Positions 8,962 to 17,051 are shown, counted from the stretch's first letter. The stretch: 64,000 nt of DNA from Streptomyces physcomitrii (GCF_012273655.1 NZ_JAAWWP010000002.1:253650-317649); one strand, 5' to 3'. Notes: a model not told the origin generated them from the sequence alone. A program made the numbers and translations.

Positions 8962-10316
8962 CCACCCAGATCTTCTTCGCCTCCACTCTCTACGGCACGG
9001 CCACGCTCGCCGCGGCCCTCGACGCCGACTGCTTCGCCCCGGCCGACCGGCGCATCCTGCTGGTCTCCAACAACGCAGCGACGCCCGAAGTCACCCCGTC
9101 CGTCGACGAGATGCCCGGCTTCGCGAAGCTGCGCGACCGCTTCGACGAGGTGCTCTCCTGGAACGAGACCATCACCCCCTTCCACCCCGGCGGCTGGTCC
9201 CCGCGCGCCGACGACGTCCCGCTCTGGGAGCGGCATCTGCGGCTCGCCTGGAACCTCGGTGACGACCCGGTCGAGCTGGCCCTGGAGTCCATCCAGGTCA
9301 ACCCGGCCCTCGGGCTCGCCCAGATCTTCATGGGCGCCCCGCTGGACGTCTACGCGGACGGCCTGATGAGCTACGGACCCACTCGCAACAAGATCGACCC
9401 GCTGGTCGGTTCACGCGTCCGCAGGCTGCTCCACCTGGACCTGGTCCCCGGACTGAAGCCGATGCTGCTGACCGAGTTCGGTGTCGCACCCGAGATCATC
9501 CCCACCGAGGTCTTCCTGAAGGTCCTCGGCGAACTCGGCGACGACCCCTCCTCGACCGCCGGCCTCCCCCGACTCACCTCCCCCGCACTGCTTCTGGGCC
9601 AGTACCTCTCCGCCCTCGACATCCTCACCGCGGAGGAGGAAGAGGACCTCCACGTCCGGCTCGTACGCGGTGCCGCCGCCCTCGGCCACCACCAGATCGT
9701 CTTCAAGCCGCACCCGAGCGCCCCCGCCCGCTGGTCCCGCACCCTGGAACGCGAGGCCGAGCAGCTCGGCGTCGAACTCACCGTCGTCGACTCGCCCGTG
9801 CTCGCCGAGGTGCTGTACCAGCGCATGCGCCCCGCCCTGGTCGCGGGCTGCTTCTCCACCGCCCTTCTCACCGCCCAGACCTTCTACGACATCCCGGTCG
9901 CACGCCTCGGCACCACCACGCTGCTCGACCGGCTCGCGCCCTACCAGAACAGCAACCGCGTCCCCGTCACCATCGTGGACGCCCTGCTGCCCGAACTCAC
10001 CGACAAGAGCGCGGTGCAGGCCCAGTCCTCCGGCACGCAGTCCTCCGGCATGTCCGTCGCCGAACTGAGCGAGCTGATCGTCGCCGTCGGATTCGCGATG
10101 CAGGCGAAGATCTATCCGAGCCTGCGCCCCGCCGCCGAGCGCTACCTCTCGCGCCACCTCGACGCCCACACCTGGCGCTACTTCAAGCGCCGCCGCCTGA
10201 CCTCCCTGGCGCTTCCCGGCGCGGTGCCCCAGCAACTCGCCTTCATCCCGCGCAATGCCACCGTGCGCCGCGTCGCCCGCCGTGCGCGCTCCTTCAAGCG
10301 GGCAGCTCTCGGATGA
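8958..10316 (+). CDS. Polysialyltransferase-like glycosyltransferase (second copy)
   Basis: A 452-residue protein with the three signature motifs of the bacterial polysialyltransferase/GT52 type: an Asp-Gly motif in VYADGLMSYGP, the HP motif in VFKPHPSAPARW, and the Ser/Thr motif in CFSTALLTAQTFYDIPV. The N-terminus (IFFASTLYGTATLAAAL) also fits that group. It starts at a GTG overlapping the upstream GT2 stop by 4 bases, and its own stop overlaps the next ATG by 4 bases. It is distinct from the polysialyltransferase-like protein of the divergent operon and could be the chain-extending enzyme while the other initiates or caps. An in-frame extension upstream of the GTG is only a shadow of the GT2 gene. 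Confidence 0.85.
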   Translation: MTTQIFFASTLYGTATLAAALDADCFAPADRRILLVSNNAATPEVTPSVDEMPGFAKLRDRFDEVLSWNETITPFHPGGWSPRADDVPLWERHLRLAWNLGDDPVELALESIQVNPALGLAQIFMGAPLDVYADGLMSYGPTRNKIDPLVGSRVRRLLHLDLVPGLKPMLLTEFGVAPEIIPTEVFLKVLGELGDDPSSTAGLPRLTSPALLLGQYLSALDILTAEEEEDLHVRLVRGAAALGHHQIVFKPHPSAPARWSRTLEREAEQLGVELTVVDSPVLAEVLYQRMRPALVAGCFSTALLTAQTFYDIPVARLGTTTLLDRLAPYQNSNRVPVTIVDALLPELTDKSAVQAQSSGTQSSGMSVAELSELIVAVGFAMQAKIYPSLRPAAERYLSRHLDAHTWRYFKRRRLTSLALPGAVPQQLAFIPRNATVRRVARRARSFKRAALG

Positions 10317-11464
10317 CAGCCCCGAGCACAGACCCGGGCACAGCGGCGAAGGAGCTTCCCGGGGTGACGCCCGGGGCAGTGGGGCCGGTACAGCCCAAGC
10401 CGGTCAAACACCCGCCCCGGCTGCGGGCATTGGACGGACTGCGTCTGATCGCCGCCCTGATGGTGGCCTTCTACCACTACGGCGGACGTGACGGGGAGAT
10501 CTCCGAGGCCTGGGGCACGTCCAGCAGACTGCAGTTCCCGACGGCCCACGAGTTCTTCGCCTACGGCTGCCTCGGCGTCCAGATCTTCTTTGTCATCAGC
10601 GGCTTCGTCATCTGTATGAGCGGCTGGGGCCGCCCGCTGCGGTCCTTCTTCGCCTCGCGCGCCTCGCGCCTGCTGCCCGCTTACTGGGCGGCGATCATCC
10701 TGGTCACCGCGGTCTTCGCGCTGCCGACCATCGCCTATAAGGCGGTCTCGCCGAGCGACGCACTGCTGAACCTCACCATGATGCAGCAGCCGCTCGGGGT
10801 GGACCGCGTCCTCGGTGTCTGCTGGACGCTGTGGGCGGAGGTCCGCTTCTATGCCCTGTTCGCGCTGTGCATTGTCCTTCCGGGCGCCACCCGGCAGCGC
10901 GTCATCCTCTTCTGTGCGGGCTGGACGCTCGCGGCGGCCATAGCCGAGGCCGCGAACGAACCGCTGCTCGACCTCGTGCTCATGCCCGAGTACGCGCCGT
11001 TCTTCATCGGCGGTATCGGCCTCTACCTGCTGCACCGCAACCGCCGCGATGCCATCGGCTGGGGCATAGTCGGTGTCAGCTGGCTGATAGGCCAGCACTA
11101 CGCGGTGGACCGGCTGTGGCATCCGCCGAATCCGGACTACTTCTCCAACCGCTCCTCGGTGGGCATCATTCTGGTCGTCACGCTCGGATTCCTGGCTGTC
11201 GGCGCCATCGCCCTCGGCGCGATGAACTGGGCCCACTGGCGTTGGCTGACTGTCGCCGGCGCACTCACCTATCCCTTCTACCTGGTGCACGAGCACCTCG
11301 GCTGGGTTGCCGTGGATGTTCTGCATCAGCGGATCGGTCTGCCCTCGTACGCCACTCTGGGGCTCGCGATCGGCTCGATGCTGCTGCTTGCCTGGCTGTT
11401 GAACCGGTTCGTCGAGGACTGGGCGACTCCGAGGCTGCGCTCGGCCCTGGCTCCACGCCGCTGA
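10313..11464 (+). CDS. Acyltransferase-3 family membrane O-acyltransferase
   Basis: A 383-residue polytopic membrane protein of the OafA/NodX acyltransferase-3 family, which moves acyl groups, often acetyl, onto surface sugars. After a Pro-rich leader of about 38 residues comes the opening RLRALDGLRLIAALMVAFYHYGG with the conserved His. VFFVISGF-type sequence (IFFVISGFVICMSGWG) and the Arg-containing FFASRASRLLPAYW follow. Roughly ten hydrophobic segments can be counted. It overlaps the preceding gene by 4 bases (ATGA), so it is co-translated with the polysialyltransferase-like gene and probably acetylates the nonulosonate polymer. Confidence 0.9.
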   Translation: MTAPSTDPGTAAKELPGVTPGAVGPVQPKPVKHPPRLRALDGLRLIAALMVAFYHYGGRDGEISEAWGTSSRLQFPTAHEFFAYGCLGVQIFFVISGFVICMSGWGRPLRSFFASRASRLLPAYWAAIILVTAVFALPTIAYKAVSPSDALLNLTMMQQPLGVDRVLGVCWTLWAEVRFYALFALCIVLPGATRQRVILFCAGWTLAAAIAEAANEPLLDLVLMPEYAPFFIGGIGLYLLHRNRRDAIGWGIVGVSWLIGQHYAVDRLWHPPNPDYFSNRSSVGIILVVTLGFLAVGAIALGAMNWAHWRWLTVAGALTYPFYLVHEHLGWVAVDVLHQRIGLPSYATLGLAIGSMLLLAWLLNRFVEDWATPRLRSALAPRR

Positions 11465-11692
11465 GTCCTGCCCCCTCCGTCCCCACTCCCCCTGTGCTCC
11501 CCGCCACCACCGTGCGCGCACCCGCACGCGAGGCCGGGAACCGAACCGGACACCGGCCCGACATTTCCTCGCGGGCCCACTGTGCACCATTGAGCCCGGC
11601 TGTGGGGAGAATCCTCCCGTGTTCACCCGATCGTGGGACAGAGCGGCAACTTCCGCCGCGAGGCGCGGAGTTGTTCACGGGCATCCGCCCGC

Positions 11693-12451
11693 TCAGTGGA
11701 TTCCGTACCGCGTCTCGATACCCGCGATGATCAGGTCGAGCCCCTCGTCGAAGCGCTCCTCGTAGCGGTCGAAGAGCTCGGGACCGGCCGCGGCGGCCAG
11801 CGGGTAGTCCGCCAGCATGGCCGTACGCTCCTCAAGGTCGAAGCCTTCCCGGCGCTCGCCCGGCAGCGGGCTGACACCCTGCTCCTCGGTGACGAAACCG
11901 ATGGTGAACAGGAAGGCCGTGGTGCTCGCGCGCACCGCCTGCTGCAAGGTGAACCCGGCCCGCAGGAGATAGCCGAGCTCGGCCTCCATCCCCTCGCCGT
12001 GCTGATCCCCGGTGAAGCGGGAGCCGCTGAACACCTTCGCACCGTCGCGATAGCGCAGCAGTGACTGGCGCAGTCCGTGGTTGGACTCCCGGAGATGGCC
12101 CTGCCAGCCCGCGGCCGGCTCGTAGACGATGTCGACGACCATCCGCCGGTACATCTCCGTCGCCATCTCGTCGAGCAGCGCCTGCTTGTTCTTGAAGTGC
12201 CAGTAGAGCGCGGGCGCCTGGACGTCGAGCTCCTTGGCGATCGCGCGCAGCGTCAGGCCTTCGAGCCCGACGTCGTTCAGCAGATCCAGTGCGGTGTCGG
12301 CCACCCGGGTCTTGTCTATCCGCGCCTTCTCCGTCTTGGCCCGCTTCCCGGCACCAGGCCCCCGCGTGGCGCCTTCGGCCTGCGCCGCCGGGGACTTCGC
12401 GCCTCTGCCCGCACCGCTCCGGGCCCCGGAATCCCTTTCCCGCTCAGTCAC
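11693..12451 (-). CDS. TetR-family transcriptional repressor
   Basis: A 252-residue repressor. The first 45 residues are Ala/Lys/Arg-rich and probably disordered. The helix-turn-helix follows, with LTLRAIAKELDVQAPALYWHFKNKQALLDEMA. The C-terminal ligand domain resembles the tetracycline-repressor type. It is transcribed away from a flavin monooxygenase gene, and the 102-base gap holds two identical palindromic operators. It therefore almost certainly represses both itself and the monooxygenase, releasing in response to a small molecule that the monooxygenase modifies. The start is GTG at 12451 with no strong ribosome binding site. Confidence 0.93.
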   Translation of the reverse strand: MTERERDSGARSGAGRGAKSPAAQAEGATRGPGAGKRAKTEKARIDKTRVADTALDLLNDVGLEGLTLRAIAKELDVQAPALYWHFKNKQALLDEMATEMYRRMVVDIVYEPAAGWQGHLRESNHGLRQSLLRYRDGAKVFSGSRFTGDQHGEGMEAELGYLLRAGFTLQQAVRASTTAFLFTIGFVTEEQGVSPLPGERREGFDLEERTAMLADYPLAAAAGPELFDRYEERFDEGLDLIIAGIETRYGIH

Positions 12452-12453
12452 GC

Positions 12454-12483
12454 TTGACAGCTTAACACCGTTAAGGCAATCTC
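12454..12483 (+). promoter_or_regulatory. Probable promoter of the flavin monooxygenase gene
   Basis: TTGACA at 12454-12459 is a perfect -35. CAATCT at 12478-12483, 18 bases later, is a fair -10. The first TetR operator lies exactly between the two hexamers, the classic position for repression. Confidence 0.55.
12461..12475. promoter_or_regulatory. TetR operator 1 (CTTAACACCGTTAAG)
   Basis: A perfect 6-bp inverted repeat, CTTAAC and GTTAAG, around a 3-base centre, AT-rich in GC-rich DNA. It is matched by a second copy 36 bases away between a TetR gene and its divergent partner. Confidence 0.8.
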
Positions 12484-12496
12484 GGCCTCGGCGGAG

Positions 12497-12511
12497 CTTA
12501 ACGCCGTTAAG
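12497..12511. promoter_or_regulatory. TetR operator 2 (CTTAACGCCGTTAAG)
   Basis: The second copy of the CTTAAC-N3-GTTAAG palindrome, differing from the first only in the central triplet. The centre-to-centre distance is 36 bases, so two dimers could bind on nearly the same face of the helix. It lies just downstream of the predicted -10. Confidence 0.8.
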
Positions 12512-12553
12512 GCACGTTGGGTGAGCAGACGAGCACGCACAGAGGAGCGAGAG

Positions 12554-14056
12554 ATGACGTCAACAGCGGTCTTCACACAAGGAGAAGGCGCGGCCGGGGT
12601 CGCCGACGAGGACACCGAGGTGCTGATCGTCGGCGCGGGTCCCACCGGGCTCGCGCTGGCCGTGGATCTGACCCGGCGCGGGGTGCGCTGCCTGGTGGCG
12701 GAGCGGCAGGAGACCCTCTTCCCCGGGTCACGCGGCAAGGGACTCCAGCCGCGCACCCTGGAGATCCTCGACGACCTGGGCGTCCTCCCGCGGATCCACG
12801 CGGCGGGCTCCCTCTATCCGCCGATGCAGCTCTGGGAGGACGGGCGGCCGGGCAAGACCTGGCATCTGGCCCCGCGGGGCGAGGCCACCGAGCAGGTGCC
12901 GTACGCCAACGGCTGGCTGATACCGCAGGCACGCACCCAGGAGATCCTCTTCGCCCGCCTGCGCGAGCTGGGTGGTGACGTGGAGTTCGGCGTGGCGGTG
13001 GAGGAGCTGACCCAGGACGCCTCGGGTGTCAGGGCGAGGCTGAGCGACTCCCGTACGGTGCGCGCCGCTTACGCGGTCGCGGCGGACGGCGGCCGCTCCA
13101 CCGTGCGCCGGTCCCTCGGCATTCCGATGACCGGCGAGACGGTGGACCCGAGGCCCCTGCTGGTCGCGGACGTCGAACTCGCCCTGGGGGCAGCCCTGGA
13201 CCGCGAGCACTGGCACGTCTGGGAAGGAGAGGGCGGCGACGGCATCTCGATGTGCCCGCTCCCCGCGCCGGGCAACGCCTTCCAGGTCCTGGTGCGGTAC
13301 GGCGACGAGAACGCCGTACCTGACGCCTCGGCCGACGGCGTCGTCAAGCTGGTGGACCAGCGCACCCACCTCACCGCCGAGGACGTCGTACGGGTGCAGT
13401 GGTCCTCGGAGTTCCAGGCCAAGGCGGCGCTGGCGGACCGCTTCCGCGAAGGGCGCGTCTTCCTCGCCGGGGACGCCGCACACGTCCATTCGCCGGTCGG
13501 TGGCCAGGGGCTCAACACCAGCGTCCAGGACGCCTACAACCTGGGCTGGAAGCTGGCGGCGGTGCTGCGAGAGGGTGCCCCGGAGTCCCTTCTGGACACC
13601 TACGAGGAGGAGCGCCGGCCCATAGCCGCCGGGATGCTGGGGCTGTCCACCCGTACCCACCGGGCCACTGTCGCCAAGGGCGGGACCATGACCGTCCAGC
13701 GGGGGCGGGAGTTCCGGCAACTCGATCTCGGGTACCAGGACTCGCCCCTGTCGGTGGAGACCCGCACCGGCCTGGCCCCGGAGGCACTGCGGGCGGGTGA
13801 CCGGGCCCCGGACGGCAACCCGGGCGGCACCCGCCTCTTCGACCTCTTCCGCGGCCCGCACTGGACCCTGCTGGCCCTCGGCACGGACTGCCCGCTGCCC
13901 CGGCTCGACCCGGACACGGTCACGACCCACCGGGCGGCCGCCTACGAGGCCTACGGGACCGGGGTCTTCCTGATCAGGCCGGACGGCTACCTCGCTTGGG
14001 CGGGCGAGACCGCGGAGGGGGTGGAGGCCTATCTGACCTCAGTCACCGGCGGTTGA
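12554..14056 (+). CDS. FAD-dependent class A aromatic monooxygenase
   Basis: A 500-residue flavoprotein hydroxylase of the para-hydroxybenzoate hydroxylase/PgaE/Rox type, using NAD(P)H and oxygen to hydroxylate an aromatic or polyketide substrate. The FAD-binding GxGxxG is VLIVGAGPTGLALAVDL near residue 25. The DG motif is AVAADGGRSTVRRSLGI. The GD motif is VFLAGDAAHVHSPVGGQGLNTSVQDAYNLGWKLA. The C-terminal 120 residues form the thioredoxin-like domain usual in antibiotic-tailoring or antibiotic-inactivating members. ATG 12554 is chosen because GAGGAG lies six bases upstream; an in-frame GTG at 12521 is less likely. The divergent TetR gene and its operators suggest drug- or metabolite-inducible detoxification. 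The substrate is unknown. Confidence 0.92.
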   Translation: MTSTAVFTQGEGAAGVADEDTEVLIVGAGPTGLALAVDLTRRGVRCLVAERQETLFPGSRGKGLQPRTLEILDDLGVLPRIHAAGSLYPPMQLWEDGRPGKTWHLAPRGEATEQVPYANGWLIPQARTQEILFARLRELGGDVEFGVAVEELTQDASGVRARLSDSRTVRAAYAVAADGGRSTVRRSLGIPMTGETVDPRPLLVADVELALGAALDREHWHVWEGEGGDGISMCPLPAPGNAFQVLVRYGDENAVPDASADGVVKLVDQRTHLTAEDVVRVQWSSEFQAKAALADRFREGRVFLAGDAAHVHSPVGGQGLNTSVQDAYNLGWKLAAVLREGAPESLLDTYEEERRPIAAGMLGLSTRTHRATVAKGGTMTVQRGREFRQLDLGYQDSPLSVETRTGLAPEALRAGDRAPDGNPGGTRLFDLFRGPHWTLLALGTDCPLPRLDPDTVTTHRAAAYEAYGTGVFLIRPDGYLAWAGETAEGVEAYLTSVTGG

Positions 14057-14085
14057 CCGCCCGGCGGCCGACGGCACCCGGGCCC

Positions 14086-14121
14086 GGTACCGCCACGACC
14101 GCCGGTACCGCCACGACCGCC
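14086..14121. repeat. 18-bp tandem repeat, two copies
   Basis: GGTACCGCCACGACCGCC is repeated twice in succession, followed by a degenerate third unit (GGGACCACCACGGCCACC). It lies in the short gap between the monooxygenase and LysE genes, which converge. Confidence 0.85.
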
Positions 14122-14195
14122 GGGACCACCACGGCCACCACGGCCAAAGGAATCACCACACCGCAGAAACCGCAGGAACAACCGACCGGAACCGC

Positions 14196-14855
14196 TCAGG
14201 CGCTCGCGAGAGACAGCTTGACCGCGAAGCCCAGGAAGACCGCACCCGCCGCGGAGGTCGCCGTGGCCGAGAGGCCCTTGTGGCGGCGGAAGGCGGAGGC
14301 GAGCCGGGTGCCACTGAAGATCAGGGCGCTCAGGTAGAGGAAGCTGGCGGCCTGCGCGAACGCGCCCAGGATCACGAAGGAGAGTGCGGGATAGGCATAG
14401 CCGGGATCGACGAACTGCACGAAGAACGCCACGAAGAAGAGGATCGCCTTCGGGTTGAGCAGGCTGACGACGAAGGCCCTGCGGAAGGGTCGCTCACCCG
14501 CGGGGGCCGCCCCGTCCTCGCTCTCCGCCTCCGCCTCCGCCTGCCGGTGGCGTGAGCGCCACATGCTCCAGGCCGTCCGCACCATGCCGACCGCAAGCCA
14601 CGTGAGGTAGCCCGCACCGGCGTACTTCACGATGCTGAAGAGGAAGGCGTTCCCCTGGAGCAGCGAGGCCACCCCGGCTGCGGAGAGGGTCATCAACACG
14701 GTGTCCCCGCACCACACTCCGGCCGCCGCGGTGTACCCGGCACGGACACCGCGCCGGGCGGAGACGGAGAGAACGTAGAGCGAGTTGGGTCCAGGGAGGA
14801 GGACGATGACGAGAAGGCCGACGAGGTAGGTCGGCAGATCGGTGACACCCAGCAT
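14196..14855 (-). CDS. LysE/RhtB-family amino acid exporter
   Basis: A 219-residue inner-membrane exporter with about six hydrophobic segments. Family signatures include the N-terminal LVIVLLPGPNSLYVLSVSARRGVRAGY, which contains the conserved PGPN, and FFVAFFVQFVDPGY in the second half. A charged cytoplasmic loop (RSRHRQAEAEAESEDG) lies in the middle, as in other members. The chosen start is ATG at 14855, giving the normal family length. The upstream extension of this frame to 15074 is Arg/Pro-rich and non-conserved. It exports an amino acid or derivative; the specificity is not readable. Confidence 0.9.
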   Translation of the reverse strand: MLGVTDLPTYLVGLLVIVLLPGPNSLYVLSVSARRGVRAGYTAAAGVWCGDTVLMTLSAAGVASLLQGNAFLFSIVKYAGAGYLTWLAVGMVRTAWSMWRSRHRQAEAEAESEDGAAPAGERPFRRAFVVSLLNPKAILFFVAFFVQFVDPGYAYPALSFVILGAFAQAASFLYLSALIFSGTRLASAFRRHKGLSATATSAAGAVFLGFAVKLSLASA

Positions 14856-15352
14856 GAGGCGGAGTCTCGCACGCCCGTCCGGGGGTTTGCCCTTTTGTCC
14901 GATTGCCGGACAGAAGGAGGAGCGCGGGCGAGACAGGCGCCGAGGGCGGGCGGCCTTCCTCGGGTGGAGGACGTTGCCGGGGCCCTGAGCCGCGTGCGGA
15001 ACTCCTCGGCGTCGAGGGCGAAGCAGTTGGCGTCGACCACGACGCGCTCGCCCGCCTCGGCCTCCCGGCGACACGGGCAGACCAGGTTCACCTCAGGCTG
15101 CTGGGCGGTGAGCTGGGGTGAGCTGGACGCCTGCCGCCTGGCGACGCCGTCTGGCGGTGCGCCTTGCCGAAAACCGTCGCTCACGGGGAATGACCCCGGC
15201 CACCCGCCCAAGGGTGACCAGGGGCGGTCAGGGATGAGTCGAGAGGAGACAGCAGAAGAGGAAGGGAAGCGCGCTTGCCGAAAACTTTGCCGACGCTATC
15301 TCTCTCGCGTGAGCGCAAAGGGGCTGGTGGGACCTCTGGATGCCGCGCCCGT

Positions 15353-15383
15353 CCCAACGGGCTCCCAGGGCAAGCCCGTTGGG
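15353..15383. terminator. Strong isolated hairpin
   Basis: CCCAACGGGCT and AGCCCGTTGGG form a perfect 11-bp stem around a 9-base loop. It lies about 500 bases from any gene end, so it may be a terminator of an unseen transcript or part of a long leader. Confidence 0.4.
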
Positions 15384-15543
15384 GTCCCGCGCGGCGGTGC
15401 AGGCGGTGCGGGTCCGGCACGCTTGCCGTGGCGGGATCCGGCGGGATCGCCCCTCCGGTCCCGTAAACGCGCCAGTCTCACATCGAAGAGCTGTGAAGAG
15501 TTCGCAACCATCAACGGCTGGGAAGCATCTTCTCTGTCGTACA

Positions 15544-15595
15544 CCCGGGAGGGGGAGTCGGCGTATGCCGACGCCTTCGGGCACCGAAGCCCGGG
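15544..15595 (+). promoter_or_regulatory. Three-way-junction RNA fold in the L,D-transpeptidase leader
   Basis: Three perfect stems can be drawn. CCCGGG at 15544-15549 pairs with CCCGGG at 15590-15595 and encloses two hairpins: GTCGGC-GTAT-GCCGAC (15557-15572) and CTTCGG-GCA-CCGAAG (15575-15589). It ends about 85 bases before the start codon. Structured leaders are known before Streptomyces wall-lytic genes, but this one does not contain the conserved c-di-AMP riboswitch core that I remember. Confidence 0.4.
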
Positions 15596-15679
15596 CAGGA
15601 ACGGCGGGCAACAGCCCACCGGGAGTGCCTTTTCGGATATTCGTGACAGGGAACAACAACCCAGGACATGGGGGCTTTT

Positions 15680-16591
15680 ATGCGCGCACCCGTCATACAA
15701 CGGTCACTCGCGGCCGCAGCGGCTCTCGCCGTGGTCACCGGGTGCACCGCGCAGGCGGTCGATGCGAAGGGCGAGGCGCCCAAGGCGCACACCTCGCCGA
15801 CCACCGCCGCGAAGAAGACACAGCAACCCGAGGTCCAGAAGCCGGCCGTACAGAAACCGGCGGCGCAGAAGCCGGCCGCCGCCCGGCCCGAGAAGCCCGC
15901 GACCGCGGCGAAGGCGCCGACGCAGCAGGCCGCCGCGGTGCGGCCGGTGGCGGCGAAGCCCGTGATCGTGATCGCGCAGGGCACCACGAGCGCGAAGGTA
16001 CGTGAGCTCCAGGCGCGGCTGCGGCAGTTGAAGCACTTCGGCCTCGCGCCCACCGGCTTCTACGGCCCGATCACCGCCAACGCGGTCGGCGCTTTCCAGA
16101 GCGCACACGGTCTGCCCCGTACCGGGAACACCGACCTCAAGACCTGGAACAAGATCCAGGACCTGAGCGACACCCCCGGCCAGGACGCCCTGTACCCGCC
16201 GACCACCCTGCCGCCCGCGAAGCCGGACCCCCGGTGCCTGAAGGGCCGGGTGCTCTGCATCAGCAAGTCCAGCCGGACCCTGCAGTGGATGGTCAACGGC
16301 AAGGTGCGTTCGGCCATGGACGTGCGCTTCGGCTCGCAGTACACGCCCACCCGCGAGGGCCTGTTCAGCGTCTTCTGGAAGTCGCGGGACCATGTGTCGA
16401 CGATCTACGACACCCCGATGCCGTACGCGCTCTTCTTCAGCGGCGGCCAGGCCGTGCACTACTCGTCCGACTTCGCAGCCCGCGGCTACAGCGGTGCCTC
16501 GCACGGCTGCGTCAACGTCCGCGACAAGAAGAAGATCGCCGCGCTCTTCGACCAGGTGAAGACCGGCGACAAGGTCGTCGTCTACAAGTAG
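15680..16591 (+). CDS. L,D-transpeptidase lipoprotein with peptidoglycan-binding domain
   Basis: A 303-residue cell-wall enzyme that forms 3-3 peptidoglycan cross-links or attaches proteins to the wall. The signal peptide ends in VVTGC, a good lipobox with Cys22. Residues 30-95 are a Pro/Lys/Ala-rich wall-spanning linker with repeated KPA units. A PG_binding_1 domain follows (about 100-160, VRELQARLRQLKHFGL to TDLKTWNKI). The YkuD catalytic domain (about 190-303) has the essential SHGCVNV motif with His275 and Cys277. ATG 15680 is preferred because GGGGG lies five bases upstream; the ATG at 15668 adds only four residues. It is monocistronic, followed by a strong terminator. Confidence 0.93.
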   Translation: MRAPVIQRSLAAAAALAVVTGCTAQAVDAKGEAPKAHTSPTTAAKKTQQPEVQKPAVQKPAAQKPAAARPEKPATAAKAPTQQAAAVRPVAAKPVIVIAQGTTSAKVRELQARLRQLKHFGLAPTGFYGPITANAVGAFQSAHGLPRTGNTDLKTWNKIQDLSDTPGQDALYPPTTLPPAKPDPRCLKGRVLCISKSSRTLQWMVNGKVRSAMDVRFGSQYTPTREGLFSVFWKSRDHVSTIYDTPMPYALFFSGGQAVHYSSDFAARGYSGASHGCVNVRDKKKIAALFDQVKTGDKVVVYK

Positions 16592-16605
16592 CCCCGGGGA
16601 CAGGG

Positions 16606-16657
16606 ACCGATCCGGCCCGCGCGGAGGGGAACTCCCCTTCGCCCGGGCCGGATCGGT
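16606..16657 (+). terminator. Two-tier hairpin terminator after the L,D-transpeptidase gene
   Basis: ACCGATCCGGCCCG pairs perfectly with CGGGCCGGATCGGT (14 bp), and the loop contains its own AGGGG-AACT-CCCCT hairpin. It begins 14 bases after the stop codon. Confidence 0.85.
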
Positions 16658-17032
16658 GTCCGGGACCGGAAACGAGCCGAGGACACCGGCAGGGCGGACG
16701 TCACCGGAAGGTACGGGACAGTTCGTCCGCGCGTCGGGCGGCGTGTGTCCGACCGGGGCACCGTCCCGACCGGGGGCGTCTCCTGGCGAAGGAGCCCGGG
16801 AGGATCCCGAAGAGGCGGAAGCCCGGCCGAGCGGGCCGACCTCACCAGAGGAGCGGAACCGCTCGGCGAGGAAGAGAATGCGGCGCGGGTGGGACCGGGG
16901 GAACGTGTCCCACCCGCGCCGGTTGGCACTGAACCTCGGGTACGGGGGGAACCCGGGCTCGTGCGCGGCCGATGACCAGTCGGCTCACTCTGTACTGCGC
17001 CCCGGCGCCGAAAAACGTCACACCTTCAATCG

Positions 17033-17051
17033 AATATGCTCCTGGCATATT
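17033..17051. promoter_or_regulatory. AT-rich perfect palindrome, operator-like
   Basis: AATATGC-TCCTG-GCATATT is a 7-bp perfect inverted repeat with a 5-base centre. It is strikingly AT-rich for this genome and sits in an intergenic region, which suggests a protein-binding site or a -10 region. Confidence 0.45.

Larger units (their letters stand above)
14856..15679. other. Gene-poor stretch with direct repeats, a hairpin and a structured leader
   Basis: About 820 bases without a convincing gene. A 12-base direct repeat, CTTGCCGAAAAC, occurs at 15163-15174 and 15274-15285. A strong inverted repeat sits at 15353-15383 and a three-way-junction fold at 15544-15595, both listed separately. A minus-strand frame at about 14960-15130 is weakly protein-like (AGERVVVDANCFALDAEEFR) but has no start or domain I can defend. 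The region probably contains the promoter of the L,D-transpeptidase gene. Confidence 0.5.

Noticed and set aside
14693..15211. Minus-strand 172-residue frame with a protein-like stretch (AGERVVVDANCFALDAEEFR)
   Set aside because: Only about 50 residues look ordered, there is no good start or ribosome binding site, and its 3' part overlaps the LysE gene out of frame. It could be a relic, but I cannot support a gene.
15480..15679. c-di-AMP (ydaO-type) riboswitch before the L,D-transpeptidase gene
   Set aside because: Location and gene function fit, but the conserved core sequence that I remember for this class is not present. I list only an unnamed fold.
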